DNA of 14,262 nt from an uncultured Prevotellaceae bacterium (GTDB lineage: Bacteria; Bacteroidota; Bacteroidia; Bacteroidales; Bacteroidaceae), in contig CAMNHS010000024.1 of assembly GCA_946539635.1 (NCBI GenBank), positions 1 through 14,262 on the forward strand, given 5' to 3'. Made by a program: the position numbers and the translations under genes. Shown here in pieces: positions 7,921 to 14,262 of this stretch; position 1 is the stretch's first letter; the number at the start of each line of letters is the position of its first letter. Under the pieces are notes generated by a model. That model saw nothing but the letters and a program-made list of their open reading frames with translations. It did not search any database and had not been told where the DNA came from.

Positions 7921-8865
7921 TTATCTTCGTCTTCCTCCGCCTCCGGAGAATCCTCCTCCGCTGCTTCGCATTCCGCCACCGCCAGAGAATACTCCACTGC
8001 TGCGCATACCTCCGCCGGAGAAACCTCCTCCTCCACTGCTTCTCATGCTGCCTCCTGAGTATCCGCTGCTTCTGCGCATGCTGCTGGTAGATGTAGAACC
8101 GCTGCTACGCTGGTAAGTCGTGCCACCGCTACTTCTCAAGCCGCCTGTTCCGCTATTGATGTTTCCGCTCCTGCGACCATAGTCTGTAGTACCATAAGAA
8201 GAAGGTCTCCTATATGAACGTCTGCCGGCATCGTTGCCGCTTGTCCATCCGCTTCTGCGAGCAGAATAGGTGGTTGGGTATCCGCCTCTTCTGTAATGTC
8301 CATAGCGCACTGGCGTATATCCCCAGTGTCTGCCATACCAGCCTCTTCCGCGCCAGCCCCAGCCACTGTAGTAATAACCCCATGAAGCTCCCCAGTACCA
8401 AGGACGGTAATAATAGCCGTAGTGCCAAGACCAACCATAATACCATGGGTCATAATAATATGAACTGTAGTACCATGGGTCGTAATACCAAGGGTCGTCA
8501 ACAACTACGACTGTGGTAGTAGGGCGATAACCTTCCCAACGTCTCAGACGCATGTAGTTCTCAAAGTCATTCATAGATATTGTCACAGAATCCTTATCAT
8601 AATATGGGTCATTCCCATAACGATATCTGCGATTGTACTCATCAACATCACGATCCGAACCGCAATAGTCTTTCGGATTATAGGAATAGTTGTCCGCGTA
8701 TGGCCGATATGATTTATATCCGCCGGAATTATTTGAAGATGATACGGAATTGCCAACTTTCTGAGCTTTCTGTGAGCCGTCAGATGCAAAATACATATCA
8801 TCGTCTTGTGCCATTACTTGGCAAGCGACAACTGACAACAGATAACTGACAATTAACTTTTTCAT
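7921..8865 (-). CDS. Secreted W/Y-rich protein with Gly/Ser/Arg repeat tail, function unknown
   Basis: A 314-residue protein of unknown function. I start it at the ATG at 8865, not the in-frame TTG at 8898: that TTG is part of the -7 promoter box, and the ATG gives a clean signal peptide (MKKLIVSYLLSV, cleavage likely VMA|QDD at 19/20). After an acidic and Ser/Asn-rich region comes NDFENYMRLRRWEGY (99-113). Residues about 124-199 are then extremely rich in Tyr, Trp and Gly (repeated DPWYY, GYYY, GWGWRGRGW). The last 75 residues repeat (M/L)RSSGGGFSGGG-like blocks and end in GGGGRRR. There is one cysteine after the signal peptide and no membrane segment or enzyme motif. Such composition suggests an extracytoplasmic structural, adhesive or wall-associated protein, but that is inference. 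It is the first gene of a likely pair with the FadL-like barrel. Confidence 0.82.
   Translation of the reverse strand: MKKLIVSYLLSVVACQVMAQDDDMYFASDGSQKAQKVGNSVSSSNNSGGYKSYRPYADNYSYNPKDYCGSDRDVDEYNRRYRYGNDPYYDKDSVTISMNDFENYMRLRRWEGYRPTTTVVVVDDPWYYDPWYYSSYYYDPWYYGWSWHYGYYYRPWYWGASWGYYYSGWGWRGRGWYGRHWGYTPVRYGHYRRGGYPTTYSARRSGWTSGNDAGRRSYRRPSSYGTTDYGRRSGNINSGTGGLRSSGGTTYQRSSGSTSTSSMRRSSGYSGGSMRSSGGGGFSGGGMRSSGVFSGGGGMRSSGGGFSGGGGRRR
7924..8139 (-). repeat. Coding repeats: RSS / GGG-F/M-SGGG blocks in the tail of the secreted protein
   Basis: Residues about 243-314 repeat an RSSG motif (near 243, 253, 264, 274, 287 and 299). The last three MRSS copies are 12-13 residues apart and separated by Gly-rich GGFSGGG linkers. 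On the DNA this shows as recurrent tcctcctccgctgct-like purine/pyrimidine-biased blocks on the plus strand. Unit lengths are whole codons, so copy changes would keep the frame. Confidence 0.7.
8820..8854 (-). repeat. Heptad repeat encoding the signal-peptide core
   Basis: Read on the minus (coding) strand, five consecutive seven-base units: AATTGTC, AGTTATC, TGTTGTC, AGTTGTC, GCTTGCC. They encode residues 5-15 of the secreted protein (I-V-S-Y-L-L-S-V-V-A-C). The unit is the same as that in the 12881-12915 array, but here it is read in the stop-free sense. Confidence 0.65.
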
Positions 8866-8895
8866 AATTTTACTTTTTTTGTTTTGTTTGCGATG

Positions 8896-8925
8896 CAAAG
8901 ATACGATGTATGTCTTGTTTCCAAG
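8896..8925 (-). promoter_or_regulatory. Promoter of the W/Y-rich secreted-protein gene
   Basis: On the minus strand TATCTTTG (8896-8903) is a perfect TAnnTTTG box. A CTTG (8922-8925, 3 of 4 to TTTG) lies 18 bases upstream. The predicted start near 8890 gives an A-rich leader of about 25 bases before the ATG at 8865, usual for Bacteroidetes. Confidence 0.65.
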
Positions 8926-8927
8926 AA

Positions 8928-8957
8928 GAAAATTCCCTAATTCGCTTTAGGATTTTC
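8928..8957 (-). terminator. Probable terminator after prmA
   Basis: On the minus strand, directly after the prmA TAG, GAAAAT-CCTAA and TTAGG-GA-ATTTTC form an 11-pair stem with a two-base bulge around the loop AGCGAA. Uridine-rich TTCTT follows. The stem is A/T-rich, so it may leak. It separates the MATE-to-prmA cluster from the next promoter. Confidence 0.5.
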
Positions 8958-8958
8958 C

Positions 8959-9843
8959 CTACAGGCCGTTAGTAAGGTTCAAAACGAGGGCACACCATTC
9001 ATTGTTAGTCTTCCTTGATACCTCCTTCAGTCCTAAGGATTCAGCTTTCTCTAACAGCATAGGAACATCCTCCTCATAAAATCCGCTTATTATCAATGTT
9101 CCACCCATAGCCAGTACATTATGCAGATGCTCCATGTCTTCCAGCAGGATGTTTCTGTTGATATTTGCAACTATTACATCGAAGATACCCTCTACATGTG
9201 TCAGGATATTGATATCTCCATGCAACACATCAATCTCCATGTTGACACCATTCAGTTCTGCATTATATTTGGTGTTCTCGGCACTCCATTCATCAATGTC
9301 ATAGCTCACCACATGCTTTGCTCCACATTTCAGTGCCAGTATTCCCAGTATTCCTGTTCCACATCCGCAGTCGAGCACTCTTTTGTCTGTCAATGGTTGC
9401 TCCAACAGAGTTTCTACCATCATGCGAGTGGTCTCGTGGGTTCCTGTTCCGAAGGCATTTGTGGCATGTATTCCGATGTTGATAGGGGTTGAGAAAGTGG
9501 TGCAATCTTCTGTATGTCTGGCATCATATATTGTCACCATGTTTTTTATATTGACGGGCTTAAAGCCTTCTTCCTCTTCCCATGTGGCATTCCAGTCCTG
9601 ATTCTCAATTTCCTCAGTAGAGTAGGAGATGTTCACATCTGTCATCAACTGATTCTTTATTACCTCATCAACAACAGTTTCGTGATAGTTGTCCTGCTGT
9701 ATGTATCCTATCAGTTGCTTATCATTGTATTCAAAGGCATCATAACCATAATCACCCAACTCGTCAGCAAGCAGGTCGCGAGCTGTTTCTTCTGATTCCT
9801 GATCTTTTGCCTCTATGGTAAATATGGTCTTTAAGTATATCAT
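8959..9843 (-). CDS. prmA: Ribosomal protein L11 methyltransferase PrmA
   Basis: SAM-dependent enzyme that methylates the N-terminal amino group and lysine side chains of ribosomal protein L11. The 294-residue protein has the two-part PrmA layout: an N-terminal substrate-recognition domain of about 75 residues, a linker with WNATWEEEE (84-92), then the Rossmann methyltransferase domain. Seen there: [11 protein letters not shown] (129-139), the family's SAM-site signature; [11 protein letters not shown] (158-168), the glycine loop; and VANINRNIL (225-233), the counterpart of the substrate-amine motif VANIxxxxL. Length is normal. Its ATG overlaps the hisC stop codon (shared ATGA), so it is probably translated by coupling to hisC, an unrelated pathway. 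A probable terminator follows its stop. No sign of damage. Confidence 0.95.
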   Translation of the reverse strand: MIYLKTIFTIEAKDQESEETARDLLADELGDYGYDAFEYNDKQLIGYIQQDNYHETVVDEVIKNQLMTDVNISYSTEEIENQDWNATWEEEEGFKPVNIKNMVTIYDARHTEDCTTFSTPINIGIHATNAFGTGTHETTRMMVETLLEQPLTDKRVLDCGCGTGILGILALKCGAKHVVSYDIDEWSAENTKYNAELNGVNMEIDVLHGDINILTHVEGIFDVIVANINRNILLEDMEHLHNVLAMGGTLIISGFYEEDVPMLLEKAESLGLKEVSRKTNNEWCALVLNLTNGL

Positions 9844-10880
9844 TTCATATCTCTTAATGCTCCAATCAACTCATTGTTCTCTTCACGTGTTCCAATGGTT
9901 ACTCGGAGACAGTTATTGCATAGTGAAACCCTTGTTCTGTTACGAACAATGATTCCTTTATCTACAAGGTAGTCATACGCCTTCTGTGCATCCTTCACCT
10001 TTGCCAGGAAAAAGTTTGCATCTGTAGGATATATCTTCTCGCATATAGGCAGCTCACTGAAGGCTTCTAAGGTTCTTTCTCTTTCCTGCAACAGTATGTT
10101 TACCCATTGTTCTACAGGCTGTGTATCCTTGAGGCGTTTCATGGCTTGCTCTTGGGTAAGCATATTTACATTGTAAGGATATTTCACCTTGTTAAAGATG
10201 CCTATAATCTCTTTCTTTGCAAATGCCATTCCCAGTCTTATTGCAGCTGAGCCCCATGCCTTACTCATTGTCTGCAATACTATGACATTTGAGGTTTCGG
10301 AGTTGATATATCTGCTAAAAGATTTCTGCTTTGAGAAGTCTATGTATGCTTCATCTATGATTACAATGCCATCGAACTTCTCTATCACCTGTTCTATCTC
10401 CTCATTATTGATGTCATTTCCTGTTGGGTTGTTAGGTGAACAAATCCATATAGCCTTTGTGTTGGCATCACACGCTGCAAGGAGTTTCTCTGCTGTAATC
10501 TGATAGTTCTCGTCAAGCATCACATTCCTGTATTCCACATCATTGATGTTTGCACATACCTCATACATTCCGTATGTAGGGCAGATAGCTACCACATTAT
10601 CTTTCTTTGGTTCACAGAAGCATCTGTAAACCAAGTCAATAGCCTCATCGCTACCATTGCCAAGGAATATATTTTCAGCTGGCACATTCTTTACCTCACT
10701 GAGTTTTTCTTTCAGACTTTCCTGCAAAGGATCTGGGTAGCGGTTGTATGGTCCATTGAAAGGATTCTCATTAGCATCGAGAAACACATGTGCCACATGT
10801 CCGCTATACTCATTACGAGCACTCGAATATGGTGTCAGTGACCATATATTGGGTCTTACTAAATCTTTGATTGTTCGCAT
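9840..10880 (-). CDS. hisC: Histidinol-phosphate aminotransferase HisC
   Basis: Fold-type I PLP enzyme that transfers an amino group from glutamate to imidazole-acetol phosphate in histidine synthesis. In its 346 residues I see the substrate-binding start [18 protein letters not shown] (34-51), [10 protein letters not shown] (74-83), SPNNPTG (148-154), DEAYID (176-181, Asp176 to bind the PLP ring nitrogen) and [14 protein letters not shown] (204-217) with Lys207 as the Schiff-base lysine. The C-terminal arginine motif [10 protein letters not shown] is present. Length is normal. It sits away from other his genes in this window, between patB and prmA. The 30-base gap to patB is built of heptad repeats and shows no promoter, so it is probably read from upstream. 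A related aminotransferase with another specificity cannot be ruled out, but the motifs favour HisC. Confidence 0.93.
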   Translation of the reverse strand: MRTIKDLVRPNIWSLTPYSSARNEYSGHVAHVFLDANENPFNGPYNRYPDPLQESLKEKLSEVKNVPAENIFLGNGSDEAIDLVYRCFCEPKKDNVVAICPTYGMYEVCANINDVEYRNVMLDENYQITAEKLLAACDANTKAIWICSPNNPTGNDINNEEIEQVIEKFDGIVIIDEAYIDFSKQKSFSRYINSETSNVIVLQTMSKAWGSAAIRLGMAFAKKEIIGIFNKVKYPYNVNMLTQEQAMKRLKDTQPVEQWVNILLQERERTLEAFSELPICEKIYPTDANFFLAKVKDAQKAYDYLVDKGIIVRNRTRVSLCNNCLRVTIGTREENNELIGALRDMK

Positions 10881-10886
10881 ATCTTA

Positions 10887-10928
10887 TTTTCAAATTTCAA
10901 TGTTCAATGTTCAATGTTCAATTTTCAA
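10887..10928 (-). repeat. Heptad repeat array at the patB/hisC junction
   Basis: Plus-strand reading gives six units of seven: ttttcaa, atttcaa, tgttcaa three times in a row, ttttcaa. It spans the last codons and stop of patB (10911-10928) and nearly all of the gap to hisC. On the coding strand every unit starts TTGAA or similar and so contains TGA. Confidence 0.85.
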
Positions 10929-12053
10929 TCTCCCCAGCGCTTCTTCTAATCGTTTTCTTTGTGTGGCTAGGTTTATTCTTATGCATCTGCTATCGCCATA
11001 CATGGAGCCGCTGTTTACATATATGTTTTCCTCTTTTAGCAGATGATGTGCCATTCTGATGCCACTCATTCCTGTCTTTTCCACATTCACCCACATCAGA
11101 TATGTTCCCTCAAGAGGATAAACCTCCCAATCGGGTAGGTGGGTTTCTATGAATTCTTTGGCAAAGGCATAGTTGTCATAGATATATCTATTCAACTGTG
11201 TCAGCCATTCTTCTCCTTCTTCGCTATATGCCGCCTGTAAAGCTATTACTCCGAAAGGATTAACGTCACATACCTCGTTGATGTTTATCGCTTTGTCAAT
11301 CTTTGTGCGGATGTCTTTGTCTGGAGCTATGATATTTGCTATCTGCAATCCTGCTATATTGAAAGCCTTTGAAGGTGATATACAGGTGGCATAGTTATTA
11401 TCTGCAGCCACTGTGGCAAAGGGCGTGTATTTTACGTCAATGTCAGGATTTATGAATTCGCAATGTATTTCGTCAGCTATGACAAATACTCCATGCTTAT
11501 GACATATCTCAGCCATCTTTCTCAGCTCCTCCTTGCGCCACACATGTCCTGTAGGATTGTGAGGATTGCAGAGCAGGAATACCTTCACCTTGGGGTCGGC
11601 ACAATGTTTCTCGAAGTCGTCAAGATTTGCAGGCATCTCTTCTGTTATGCAGTCGTTATTCCTGATGCTTGAGAAGAAACAGTTATATACAGGAGTCTGT
11701 ATCAGTACCTTGTCGCCTGGCTGTGTCATAGCCTTTATAATGGCGGATATTGCAGGCACTACTCCTGAGGTGTATATAAACCAGTCTCTCTCCATCTGCC
11801 ATCCATGTCGGCGAGCAAACCAGTTGATGGAGGCTTGGTAATAGGATTCAGGCACCAAAGTATATCCGAAGCATCCATGCTCCAGACGCTTCTTCAGCGC
11901 TTCCATAATGCATGGGGCTGTCTCGAAGTCCATATCTGCTACCCATAGTGCAATGCCTTCTTTACCGTCTTTGGTAGATGCATCCCAACTATCCCATTTG
12001 TAGCTGTTGGTACCTATGCGGTTTATAATCTTATCGAAGTCGTATTTTGGCAT
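10911..12053 (-). CDS. patB: PatB/MalY-type PLP-dependent cystathionine beta-lyase
   Basis: Fold-type I PLP enzyme of the MalY/PatB group, which cleave C-S bonds of cystathionine or other cysteine S-conjugates to pyruvate, ammonia and a thiol. The 380-residue protein starts MPKYDFDKIINR and shows the group's ALWVADMDFETAP (35-47), YTSGVVPAI (94-102), NPHNPTG (163-169), ADEIHCEF (193-200, with PLP-contacting Asp194) and SPSKAFNIAGLQIAN (226-240) with Lys229 as the PLP lysine. Such proteins may be labelled plain aminotransferase; the DMDF and DEIHCEF motifs favour C-S lyase. The start lies inside the DUF3737 gene (23-base overlap). The last four residues KIEH and the stop come from a heptad repeat array. 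In E. coli MalY also represses the maltose regulator; nothing here suggests that role. Confidence 0.88.
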   Translation of the reverse strand: MPKYDFDKIINRIGTNSYKWDSWDASTKDGKEGIALWVADMDFETAPCIMEALKKRLEHGCFGYTLVPESYYQASINWFARRHGWQMERDWFIYTSGVVPAISAIIKAMTQPGDKVLIQTPVYNCFFSSIRNNDCITEEMPANLDDFEKHCADPKVKVFLLCNPHNPTGHVWRKEELRKMAEICHKHGVFVIADEIHCEFINPDIDVKYTPFATVAADNNYATCISPSKAFNIAGLQIANIIAPDKDIRTKIDKAININEVCDVNPFGVIALQAAYSEEGEEWLTQLNRYIYDNYAFAKEFIETHLPDWEVYPLEGTYLMWVNVEKTGMSGIRMAHHLLKEENIYVNSGSMYGDSRCIRINLATQRKRLEEALGRLKIEH

Positions 12054-12876
12054 CTGCTGGTTGTTTTTGATTCTCGTCGAATATTATTTCGCCTACCTTT
12101 CCTTCTATGATTATTTCTCCAGAAGTAGGGTTCTTGATGCTATGAACATCACCCTTGATGTTTCCATTTGCTGTGGAGTATTCAAACATCAGGTTGGCAT
12201 CCTCTCCAAAGGTGCAGTCTTCCATTGTCAGGCCATCCACATAGCACAGCAGCTGTTCGCCTGTCAGGTGACATCTTACGAGTTTTATGTTCTTGGCATA
12301 CCATGCAAAATATTCTCCATTTATCTCGCTGTCATATATGGTGACATTCTCTGCCTCCCAGAAGGCATCTTTTGAATTGAGTACTGCATTGTGTATCTCA
12401 ACATTCTTGGCATACTGGAAGCTGTAGTTCCCATCTTGGTGATAGTTCTCTATCTTGATGTTCTCGCAGTGCATGCCCAGATAGTCACATTCCTTTATCG
12501 TGGTATCTTTTATTGTGATATCTTTACAATCCCACAGTGTCTCCTGTCCATGATTAAAGGTGCAGTGGTCTATCTCTATTCCCTCCATGCGTCGAAACAT
12601 CTTTGGGGCATCCACGATGCAGTCCTTCATGGTGCAGTCTTTGGAATACCACAATGAAGAGCGGGCACTCTCATTGAAGTAGCAGTCATTGATGCGAAAA
12701 CCTCTGTTCTCCCAAAAGACATACTTTCCTTCAAAAGTACATTTCTCTGCCTCGATGTTGCTACTCTCCTTAATGCTCGATTCTCCGACATGAATTGTTA
12801 CATTCTCCAGTCGCAGATTATGTGAAGCATAGAGGGGTCTCTCACCTCCGTATTCCTTGTTTCGAATAGTAGTCAT
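12031..12876 (-). CDS. DUF3737 family right-handed beta-helix protein
   Basis: A 281-residue cytoplasmic protein (no signal peptide, no membrane segment) that I assign to DUF3737, function unknown. Nearly the whole chain is a parallel beta-helix: about nine coils of 18-21 residues, each holding an [I/V]x[I/M]xxCxF-type strand pair and an aromatic position (Trp55, Trp76, Trp115, Phe153, Trp173, Trp192 and the equivalents Phe94, Met135, Leu210). Cysteines recur in the strand after INDC, MKDC, IDHC, MEDC, which may stack as an internal ladder. The final 50 residues (NGNIKGDVHSIKNPTSGEI) look like a capping strand set. Beta-helices often bind or cleave polysaccharides, but no catalytic site is seen and the protein should be inside the cell. 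It lies between the MATE and patB genes, overlapping patB by 23 bases and following MATE by 16. Confidence 0.82.
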   Translation of the reverse strand: MTTIRNKEYGGERPLYASHNLRLENVTIHVGESSIKESSNIEAEKCTFEGKYVFWENRGFRINDCYFNESARSSLWYSKDCTMKDCIVDAPKMFRRMEGIEIDHCTFNHGQETLWDCKDITIKDTTIKECDYLGMHCENIKIENYHQDGNYSFQYAKNVEIHNAVLNSKDAFWEAENVTIYDSEINGEYFAWYAKNIKLVRCHLTGEQLLCYVDGLTMEDCTFGEDANLMFEYSTANGNIKGDVHSIKNPTSGEIIIEGKVGEIIFDENQKQPADAKIRLR

Positions 12877-12880
12877 TTTA

Positions 12881-12915
12881 AATTGTCAATTATCAATTAT
12901 CAACCGTCAACTGTC
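12881..12915 (-). repeat. Heptad repeat array at the MATE/DUF3737 junction
   Basis: Plus-strand reading gives five units: aattgtc, aattatc, aattatc, aaccgtc, aactgtc. It covers the last seven codons and the TGA of the MATE gene and most of the 16-base gap. The coding-strand units (TTGATAA, TTGACGG and similar) each carry TGA, some also TAA. Confidence 0.85.
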
Positions 12916-14245
12916 TCTCACTTCTGTCTTTTATGTAAGACCATCCTCTTGTGCATAGTCTTAATGTCATTATCAGTCCTCTGAAGCATAGCTCTATTGC
13001 CATTGCCAGCCATACGCCTTTCAGGCCGTATTGTGGTGCCATCGCCATCGCTAATGATACCCTTACTACCCAGATGCTGCCAAAGTTCATGATGCTTGGT
13101 ATGAGGGTTTTTCCTGCTCCCACGAATACTGATGTCGCTATGATGGCAGCAGCAAAGCCTGGCTCTGCCCATGCCTCGATGCGAAGTATGTCTGTTCCCA
13201 ATGTTATAACCCTTTCGTCAGGAGATATGACACTCATCATCTCCGGAGCAAAAATCCACATCAGCAATCCCATGAATGCCATGATACATACACCCAGCGT
13301 CATAGATATCCATGCAAAGGAATGCATATAGTTTCTGCGTTCTGCTCCCTTGCTCTGTCCTACGAGGGTGGTGGCAGCCTCTGCAATGCCGTAACCTGGC
13401 ATGTAGCAAAGCGATTCTACGTTTATGCCAAAGGTGTTGGCTGCTATTGCTACAGTTCCGAGTGGTGCTATGATAGAACTTATCATCACCTGTGCCGAAC
13501 ACATCATGCCACGCTCCAAGCCTATTGGTGCTCCTATTCTGCCAGCCTTCTTCAGTATCTTTATTGTTGGACGGTAAGACGAGGTTGCATCTTGCGTAAA
13601 GCGCAGGTTCTTGTCCACCATCGTCATGTTATATGTCATGCATATCATTGTGATGAGGTAGGACATCATGGTTCCTAATGCAGCACCTTCTATACCCATT
13701 CCGCAAGTGAAGATGAAGAGGTAGTTGAATACCACATCAAGGCAACACATCAGCACCATCAGCATGCTTGGTGTCTTGACGTTTCCGGAGCAGCGCAGAC
13801 TTCCTGCAGCAAGGCTGTTAAGCACAATCAGTGGCATCCCGCAACAGAATATAGAGAAGTAGCGTGTTGACATTTCGCATATTCTCTCTGTCGCTCCCAG
13901 CCAGTGGGGGAGGTATGGCGATATGCTCATTCCTATTGCCATCATTATCATCGAGAATATCAATCCTGATGTCAGTCCTTGTCTTATAACACCTCGGGCG
14001 CCTACCACATCACCTGCTCCCATGCGATGAGCCACCTGCACGGAGAAACCAGTTGCAAAGGCAGAGTTTAGGCCTCCGAAGAGCCATATTGTTGTTGATA
14101 CCAGGCCCACTGCTGCTGCTTCGTCTGTGCTCAGATGTCCCAGCATTGCAGCATCAATCATCTGCATCGCTATGAAAGAGAACTGTGCTATTATAGTAGG
14201 GATAGACAAGAGAACAGTGAGATGCAACTTTTGGTATAAAGTCAT
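12893..14245 (-). CDS. MATE family multidrug/metabolite efflux transporter
   Basis: Integral inner-membrane exporter of the MATE superfamily, using a sodium or proton gradient. The 450-residue chain has the usual length and about 12 hydrophobic segments in two halves. The N-terminal helix region has IPTIIAQFSFIAMQMIDAAMLGHLS, the family's characteristic start (hydrophobic helix, then DAAMLG). The repeat of the fold begins near GRIGAPIGLERGM (residues about 237-249), followed by the second VGQSKGA-type loop. I used the ATG at 14245, but the frame stays open to the window edge (codons for DKQCE just upstream), so the true start could lie outside. The last residues (QLTVDN) and the stop are encoded by a heptad repeat, so the tail is probably not under the same constraint as the rest. 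The substrate is unknown. It leads the cluster DUF3737-patB-hisC-prmA. Confidence 0.9.
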   Translation of the reverse strand: MTLYQKLHLTVLLSIPTIIAQFSFIAMQMIDAAMLGHLSTDEAAAVGLVSTTIWLFGGLNSAFATGFSVQVAHRMGAGDVVGARGVIRQGLTSGLIFSMIMMAIGMSISPYLPHWLGATERICEMSTRYFSIFCCGMPLIVLNSLAAGSLRCSGNVKTPSMLMVLMCCLDVVFNYLFIFTCGMGIEGAALGTMMSYLITMICMTYNMTMVDKNLRFTQDATSSYRPTIKILKKAGRIGAPIGLERGMMCSAQVMISSIIAPLGTVAIAANTFGINVESLCYMPGYGIAEAATTLVGQSKGAERRNYMHSFAWISMTLGVCIMAFMGLLMWIFAPEMMSVISPDERVITLGTDILRIEAWAEPGFAAAIIATSVFVGAGKTLIPSIMNFGSIWVVRVSLAMAMAPQYGLKGVWLAMAIELCFRGLIMTLRLCTRGWSYIKDRSERQLTVDN

Positions 14246-14262
14246 CTCACATTGCTTATCCC

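Noticed and set aside
7652..8116. Plus-strand frame with a Pro/Leu-rich repeat (PPPPEN-like)
   Set aside because: It is the antisense reading of the Gly/Ser/Arg repeat tail of the minus-strand secreted protein and of the start of the barrel gene; both sense readings have signal peptides and promoter or operon context.
7892..12915. CRISPR array or insertion-sequence ends as an explanation for the short repeats
   Set aside because: The repeats are seven bases, directly adjacent with no spacers, and no transposase, terminal inverted repeats or cas gene is present.

Overview
The window looks like a chromosomal stretch from a Bacteroidales bacterium, most likely Prevotellaceae (Prevotella/Segatella). 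Three things point there. The gene families are typical of that order: DUF3822-RsmD-DnaG, an OmpP1/FadL-like barrel, PatB-type lyase, PrmA. Starts are preceded by A/T-rich leaders with no clear Shine-Dalgarno sequence. Three minus-strand promoters match the Bacteroidetes sigma pattern (TTTG-like box, 18-19 bases, TAnnTTTG). I see no tRNA, rRNA, insertion sequence, phage gene or CRISPR array, and no gap over 300 bases without a gene.

Layout, left to right. (1) 1-942: thioredoxin reductase trxB, minus strand, cut by the window edge. Upstream of it is a small secreted N/S/R-rich protein (967-1338) with its own promoter. (2) 1433-4703: a minus-strand operon transcribed in the order DUF3822, rsmD, dnaG, with overlapping genes. 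Its promoter lies so close to the first ATG that the mRNA is probably leaderless. (3) 4798-6228: the only plus-strand gene, a RecD-like helicase, ending in a hairpin that can serve both strands. (4) 6280-8865: a secreted W/Y-rich, Gly/Ser/Arg-repeat protein followed by a FadL-like outer-membrane barrel, probably one transcript. (5) 8959-14262: a minus-strand cluster transcribed MATE transporter, DUF3737 beta-helix, PatB/MalY lyase, hisC, prmA, with short gaps or overlaps.

The least ordinary signal is a family of degenerate seven-base tandem repeats at four places. At three junctions between probably co-transcribed genes (7892-7920, 10887-10928, 12881-12915) the array fills the gap. There the coding-strand unit carries a stop triplet; because 7 is not a multiple of 3, successive units offer a stop in every frame. 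Two of the upstream genes (patB and the MATE gene) take their actual stop codon and last few residues from the array. At the fourth place (8820-8854) the same kind of unit sits in the opposite sense inside a gene, is free of stops, and encodes the hydrophobic core of a signal peptide. I know of no description of this arrangement, but I could not search.

The remaining genes are mostly housekeeping: DNA replication (dnaG), ribosome modification (rsmD, prmA), histidine synthesis (hisC), thiol redox (trxB), sulfur amino-acid cleavage (patB), DNA repair (recD-like) and export (MATE).
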